A DNA stretch of 64,000 bases from Zelonia costaricensis (taxonomy: Eukaryota; Euglenozoa; Kinetoplastea; Trypanosomatida; Trypanosomatidae): the NCBI GenBank assembly GCA_030849075.1, contig JASAOO010003467.1:1-64000 (forward strand). The letters are read 5' to 3'. The position numbers were made by a program, and so were the translations under genes. Below are positions 60,068-64,000 of the stretch, one piece after another. The notes beneath the pieces were generated by a model that was not told the DNA's origin, ran no database searches, and saw nothing but the letters and a program-made list of their open reading frames with translations. Within the stretch, counting starts at the first letter, position 1. The number at the start of each line of letters is the position of its first letter.

Positions 60068-60679
60068 CCGGGCCCATGAGGGGGGTTTCTGTGGCGGGTC
60101 GGGGTTGCGGCTGCTCTCCTCGCGTGCGTTGGGGGGGGGGGGGGGCGCCGGCCGGTCATCGGGTGCGCAGGGCCGCGGGTGGGGTGGGGCCAAAACGTCA
60201 CCCCGTGCCCACCGCCCCAGGCCGCCCGTCCCGCCCGCCCCGGGGGGACCTTGAGGGTGTCCGGGGCCGCCGGGGCGCGTGCGGCCTTGTTACACAACGG
60301 ATCCCCTGTGGCGGCTTCTCAATTTCCCACCGGCCCGTGGGGTCCAACCCCCACCGGCGGCTGGCGGCGCACGCCTCCTCGTGGCCGGGGGGCCGCGTGC
60401 GCGACCTCGGGGCCGCGGGCTTGTGCGTGCCTCACCATGCCGGCCGCGCATGCCGCCCCACCCCCCCTTGGCGAGGAGGCACCCCCATTTTGCAGCGTCG
60501 TGGTGGTGGTGGGGGGGGCTGGAAAGGCGCGTGCCTCGTCCGTGTTGCGTCAAGTTGTGCCCGCATCAGATGCCAACTTGAATTCAAGACACCCCTGACG
60601 CTGGGCCGTGCTCGCCCGCTGCGCGCGTAGCTCTTGGACAGGGGCCTGTGTGGCATCCAGCCGGGTCGCCTCCCCCCAT

Positions 60680-61000
60680 CAAGCGGACAGCCCCGCACCC
60701 GCCTCCGCCTTTGTGGACGGGTCGCGGAGAACCTCTTCCGAGTTCTGTGCTGGCGCGTTCGTGGCCGCGATCGCACCGAGGCGTCCGAGAGCCGTCCCCA
60801 GCTTTTCGCGCAAGTGCACGTGACCGGCGCATTCCCGCTTCACCGCCTGGCGGACCTGGGTCCGGACTGTGGGAGCCATGGTTTCCTCTCGCAGCTGGCG
60901 CGAGCGTCCACTGCGTGTGATTACCTTGAAGGACCCACAGCGTGCGCAGCAGGCATCCACCCATCATGCCCGCCACGCGAGGAGTCGGACGGATAGGCTT
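60680..61000 (+). pseudogene. Possible RNase H-like retroelement remnant (weak)
   Basis: On the plus strand the segment SAFVDGSRRTSSEFCAGAFV (about 60701-60760) resembles the first strand and loop of a retroelement RNase H domain (hydrophobic-x-D-G-S, then G-A-F/V). The frame stops at 60823. A neighbouring frame continues with ACDYLEGPTACAAGI (about 60915-60960), loosely like the later (D)xxxxxxGP segment, which would need a frameshift. The minus strand is also open here for 93 codons (60679-60960). The match is short and could be chance; I report it because the island otherwise has no explanation. Confidence 0.2.
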
Positions 61001-61120
61001 GGGTGGGCCTGGTTGCTCTTGGCAGTGCCTTGCTGTAGGGGGATTGCAACGGCAGGGACACCACGTTGTGGCGAGGGGCTTTGGTGGGTCGGTGGCGTGT
61101 AACAAGACGCTCCGAGTCGC

Positions 61121-62059
61121 ACAGCGCCGGTGGCAGTTGGTCTGCGTAAGTGCATGTCCCCTCCTCTCCAACTCGGCGAGACACGTTTCACTCTCCCTGT
61201 TGGAGAAAGCGAGCTCCTTCTATTCCGCTCGCGAGCTCTGAGAAGGGGGGGAGGGAAGGGAAGCCGATCGCGCGGGCCGGGCGGGCGGGTGCGTTGTACC
61301 GAAAGGAGGTCACACATGTGAAACAAGAAAAAGTGGGAGGGGTGGTGGACGCATGCGGGCAGCCGGAGCAGGCTCTGTCGACCGCAGCCCGCCTACACGC
61401 ACTCACCCAAGCACTTGATAAGTCTCCGGACGCGTCGCGACGCCCACTCCGAGAAAATGGCGGAGAAGCGGGATTTCGGCTGCACACGCTCCCGGCGACC
61501 GTGTTCCGCCAATCATGACGGCATCGCGGAACACGGGGGTGGGTGTGGGGCACTGCTGGTGTGCGTGGCACGGCACATCCACGCACGCACGCTCACGGCG
61601 CCAGGAAAGGTCGCCACTGGGGGAGGAAAGGGGTAGGAAGCGGAGTTCAACATACGAAAAGAAAAAGACAGAGAGAGGGACATGAGAAAGGAGGGCAGCA
61701 CTGCCGCGGTCACGGCCGGTGCCGTGTGCAGGGCGCGCGGAAGGAGTGCAGGAGAGCCCTGGGGTCGGGCTCACGACACAAGACGCGGGGGTGTCTGCGA
61801 GTGCAGTGGGCGACCGCTCCGAGACAGGAGAGGGGAGAAAAGAATCGGAGGAAAGGCGGCGGTGTGCGTGCGGAAGCCGCCGGCGTGGGGATCGCGTGCC
61901 GCCGATGTGCGCAGGGGCCACCCTAACCCCGTCTCGCACGTCCGTGCAGCACAGCGGCGTTCTCGGCGCGGTGAGAGGTTGAGGGAAGTGCGCGAGCAGA
62001 CGGGGGTGACGGGCCAAGTGAGAAGGCGCCGGAAACGGCCGCACGGGTCGCTGGCAGCC
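61121..62059. other. 3' flank of the PSA-like pseudogene
   Basis: Composition and purine-rich plus-strand texture return to those of the ordinary spacers at about 61.1 kb. No gene is recognised; frames here are short and motif-free. It would be the 3' UTR of the surface-antigen pseudogene. Confidence 0.5.
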
Positions 62060-63019
62060 TCACGCCGCCACGACGCCGACTGCTGCGAGGACAAACGCCA
62101 CAACCACCGTCACAGCGGCCGGTCGGGCGCCGCTATCACCCTTCGAATCGCGCGTGGAAAGGTCTGTCAGCGTGTAGATTGCAGCGCATACGACGCACAC
62201 CAAGATCGAGCTGTGACTGCACTGAAGGCAGTTTCGTACCCCGCGGTCGGGTTCAGCCGTCGTGGGCGTGCTTGTCGTGGTTGGGCAGGCGTTCACTGTG
62301 GTGCAGTTGGCCGCGGTCAGTGCCTGGTCCGCTTCGATGGAGGGGAAAGTAGCCGTCTACGCGCTGGGCACGCATCCGCAGAAGTTAATGTTCCTGAGGT
62401 CTACGTGGGTCAAGTCCGGAAAGCTGGCCGCGGCGGGAAGGAAGCGCGACAGCTGATTCGCATCCAGGTCCAGTTCCTCAAGGTTAGCCAGCGATCCCCA
62501 CTCGCCGGGTGGCGTGCGCATGAGGGCGTTGGTATCAGGGTCTATGTTGTCAAGGCGCGTCACCTTTATCCAGCTCGCGGGAAGGGTTCCTGTCCCGTAG
62601 CTGTCGGGGGTGGGGATGGTTATCCCACTGAGAGCCACCCGGGTGCCGTCGGCGCCTGCGCCCAGCTGTAGCGGCGTCACGGGGCCCATCAGTGTCACCA
62701 CACTCCCATCCAGCGAAGCCCCGGCGCTGGAACACGTCACGTAGCTCCAGCCGCAGAAGTCTGTGCCGCTCCATACGCTATACAGAGGCCAGCCCGCCGT
62801 CGCGAAGCTCTGCAGGAAAGCGAGTGTGTTGCTCTGCTGCGTGGCGGTGAAGTCACTGCTCTGCGATCCGTCATCTGCAGAAGCTGAGCAACGCCGCACG
62901 GCAGCGCAGACGAGGAGGAGCCCGCACGCACGCGAGAGTAGAGGGGGGCCGAGAGCGGCCGAGGCGTACAGGAGGAGACAAGGGAGTGCTGAGGACGAGG
63001 GCGAGAGTGGAGTACAGCG
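62060..63019 (-). pseudogene. PSA-2/GP46-type leucine-rich-repeat surface antigen, broken
   Basis: One frame runs from just after a TAA (63020-63022) to a TGA at 62060 but is cut by an in-frame TAG at 62354-62356. Before the stop: a hydrophobic leader (ACGLLLVCAAVRRCSAS), the N-terminal cap SNTLAFLQSFATAGWPLYSV with SGTDFCGWSYVTC, few repeats (GTLPASWIKVTRLDNI; LANLEELDLDANQL) and NFCGCVPSA. After the stop the same frame continues with a Thr-rich stretch (CPTTTSTPTTAEPD) and a terminal hydrophobic tail (AAVTVVVAFVLAAVGVVAA) like a GPI-anchor signal. PSA family members normally have Trp after CGCVPSA/S, so TAG most likely replaced TGG. No ATG occurs in frame upstream. Intact relatives are promastigote surface proteins involved in host interaction and complement resistance. 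Confidence 0.75.
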
Positions 63020-63022
63020 TTA

Positions 63023-64000
63023 GGGGCGGTGGGTGGAGAGCGGGAGGGGCGATCACAGTGTCTGTGCAGGGGTGCGAACGGAGGGAGTGGGGCAGCAAAG
63101 TGAGGGTGGGGTAGAGGGGGGGAGAGGGATGGAAGCGGGGGTGAAGGGGGTTCGTGCCGATGTGCGCATGACGGCTCGCGGGGATGCGGTGTGTGTGCCG
63201 TCTGCTGAGAAGCGGCGCCCCCACACGCGCGGGCCCGACTTTAGCTTGCAAACCCGCAGAACGGATATCGGCAGCACCGCGTGGTGGTAGCATGTCGATG
63301 CACAAGGGGGGTGTCAGCGAAGTGGCTTGTTCAGGAACCGAGACGCCGCCTCGGGAGGAGGTGAGGCCGGGGCGGCCGGCGCCCCCACTTTTTTATCTCG
63401 AGGGCGACAACGGCGTGAAAGCACCAGCAGGCGGGCCTAGGCGAGCCGTGCTGCATCACCTGCTGTGCCCGCGGGTCGCCACACGGCATCGATGTGGCCA
63501 TTCTCTGCCCCGCGTACCGTCAGCGGGGGCGGCGAGCGAGACCAGCACAGGGAGTGTGACACTGCGTGTGGTCGCCTCGAGCCCAGCGGAGACTGCAGGA
63601 GGGGGGTGGGGCGAGAGCCGTGGGCACAGTGCTGGGGCGTGAGGAGAGCAGGACGGCGCACACACAGCAGAAGCACACGCGACGGTGGACGCACCCACAG
63701 CCGAGCGCGAGAGTCAAGTAGGGCATGACGGCGCTGCCTCAGGAGCGCGCGCAAGGCCTCGGCCGCCCGGCCGCCGCAGCAGAGAGCGACCACGCACACA
63801 GGACGCGCTGCCGCGGCGCCGTGCACGGCGTCCACCACAGCACCCCGTCCACCGCAAACGAGACGCACATTCCGCCACTCACAGTGGCGCGCTGTGCCGA
63901 GAGGTCAGCTGGCGCGCAGTCGAACCACAACGCCCACGCTCGGGGCTCATACACACACACACACACACCCAGCGAGAGGGTACCCATGCATTCTCTCAAC
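63023..64000. other. Right flank, no gene recognised
   Basis: Sequence upstream of the PSA-like pseudogene. It contains a purine-rich plus-strand block (63020-63150) and a CA tract at 63951-63968. Frames such as 63437-63868 minus are Arg/Ala-rich and motif-free. A start for the surface antigen in another frame (for example within 63023-63305) is possible through a frameshift but not supported. Confidence 0.5.
63951..63968 (+). repeat. (CA)n tract
   Basis: A short CA dinucleotide repeat near the right edge, of the kind found in the other spacers. Confidence 0.8.

Larger units (their letters stand above)
56300..61120. other. Very GC-rich island with homopolymers, no recognised intact gene
   Basis: Base composition rises sharply: 59581-59640 has 53 G or C of 60, and 59641-59700 has 54 of 60. 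G- and C-runs of 11-17 nt recur (56374-56384 C, 56629-56645 G, 57715-57725 C, 59054-59064 G, 59382-59393 G, 60131-60145 G). Long open frames exist on both strands (for example 58907-60079 plus, 57204-58106 minus), but they are Arg/Pro/Gly/Ala-rich and expected by chance at this composition. It contains a structured block near 57.35 kb, a 23-bp tandem repeat and a weak RNase H-like segment. A decayed mobile element, or a GC-rich transcription-start or centromere-like region, are the candidate explanations. Confidence 0.6.

Noticed and set aside
58907..60079. Plus-strand 390-codon frame in the GC island
   Set aside because: Stop codons are rare at this composition; the product is an Arg/Gly/Pro/Ala mixture with no motif, and equally long frames occur on both strands.
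63950..64000. Possible telomere-proximal sequence at the right edge
   Set aside because: Only a CA tract is present; no TTAGGG-type telomeric repeats occur anywhere in the window.

Overview
The window reads as nuclear DNA of a Leishmania-type trypanosomatid. Sixteen long, GC-rich, intronless genes lie head to tail on the minus strand from about 55.4 kb down to the left edge. They are separated by long spacers that are pyrimidine-rich on the coding strand and full of CA/GT microsatellites, as expected of a polycistronic unit processed by trans-splicing. PDEA lies next to a PKA catalytic subunit, and a calpain-like gene, VPS16 and a prolyl-tRNA synthetase-type gene lie nearby. From memory this is the order on Leishmania chromosome 18; I could not check it.

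Right to left (the direction of transcription) the genes are: a calpain-like protein with an LRR-type N-terminus (53.1-55.4 kb), VPS16 of HOPS/CORVET (49.8-52.6), a PKA catalytic subunit (47.5-48.5), cAMP phosphodiesterase PDEA (41.5-43.4), an ankyrin-repeat protein (38.9-39.9), an NSUN2/Trm4-like RNA m5C methyltransferase (35.3-37.9), a ZFAND2-like AN1 zinc-finger protein with a C-terminal CaaX box (33.4-34.5), a Rab5-like GTPase (30.8-31.5), a 1230-residue coiled-coil protein (24.1-27.8), an MGRN1-like RING E3 (21.6-22.7), an RNase kappa-like two-TM protein (15.7-16.0), a triple-CX9C mitochondrial protein (12.9-13.5), a 1457-residue coiled-coil protein (7.2-11.6), a 1210-residue protein with a mitochondrial-type N-terminus (3.0-6.6), an LYR-family protein (1.4-2.3), and the N-terminal editing domain of a prolyl-tRNA synthetase-type protein cut by the left edge. 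Two spacers are unusually long: 16.0-21.6 kb and 43.4-47.5 kb.

Upstream of the calpain-like gene the picture changes. From about 56.3 to 61.1 kb is a very GC-rich island (close to 90% G+C in places) with long G and C homopolymers, nested inverted repeats near 57.35 kb, a 23-bp tandem repeat and no intact recognisable gene. It may be a decayed mobile element; the evidence is a structured block and a weak RNase H-like fragment. Beyond it, at 62.06-63.02 kb on the minus strand, is a broken leucine-rich-repeat surface antigen gene of the PSA-2/GP46 type, with an in-frame TAG just after the conserved CGCVPSA motif and no in-frame ATG.

Functionally the unit mixes housekeeping genes: membrane traffic (VPS16, Rab5-like), cAMP signalling (PDEA, PKA), ubiquitin/stress handling (RING E3, AN1 protein, ankyrin protein), mitochondrial factors (CX9C, LYR, the 1210-residue protein) and RNA/translation (NSUN2, prolyl-tRNA synthetase). 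Because genes in such units share transcription, adjacency does not imply co-regulation.
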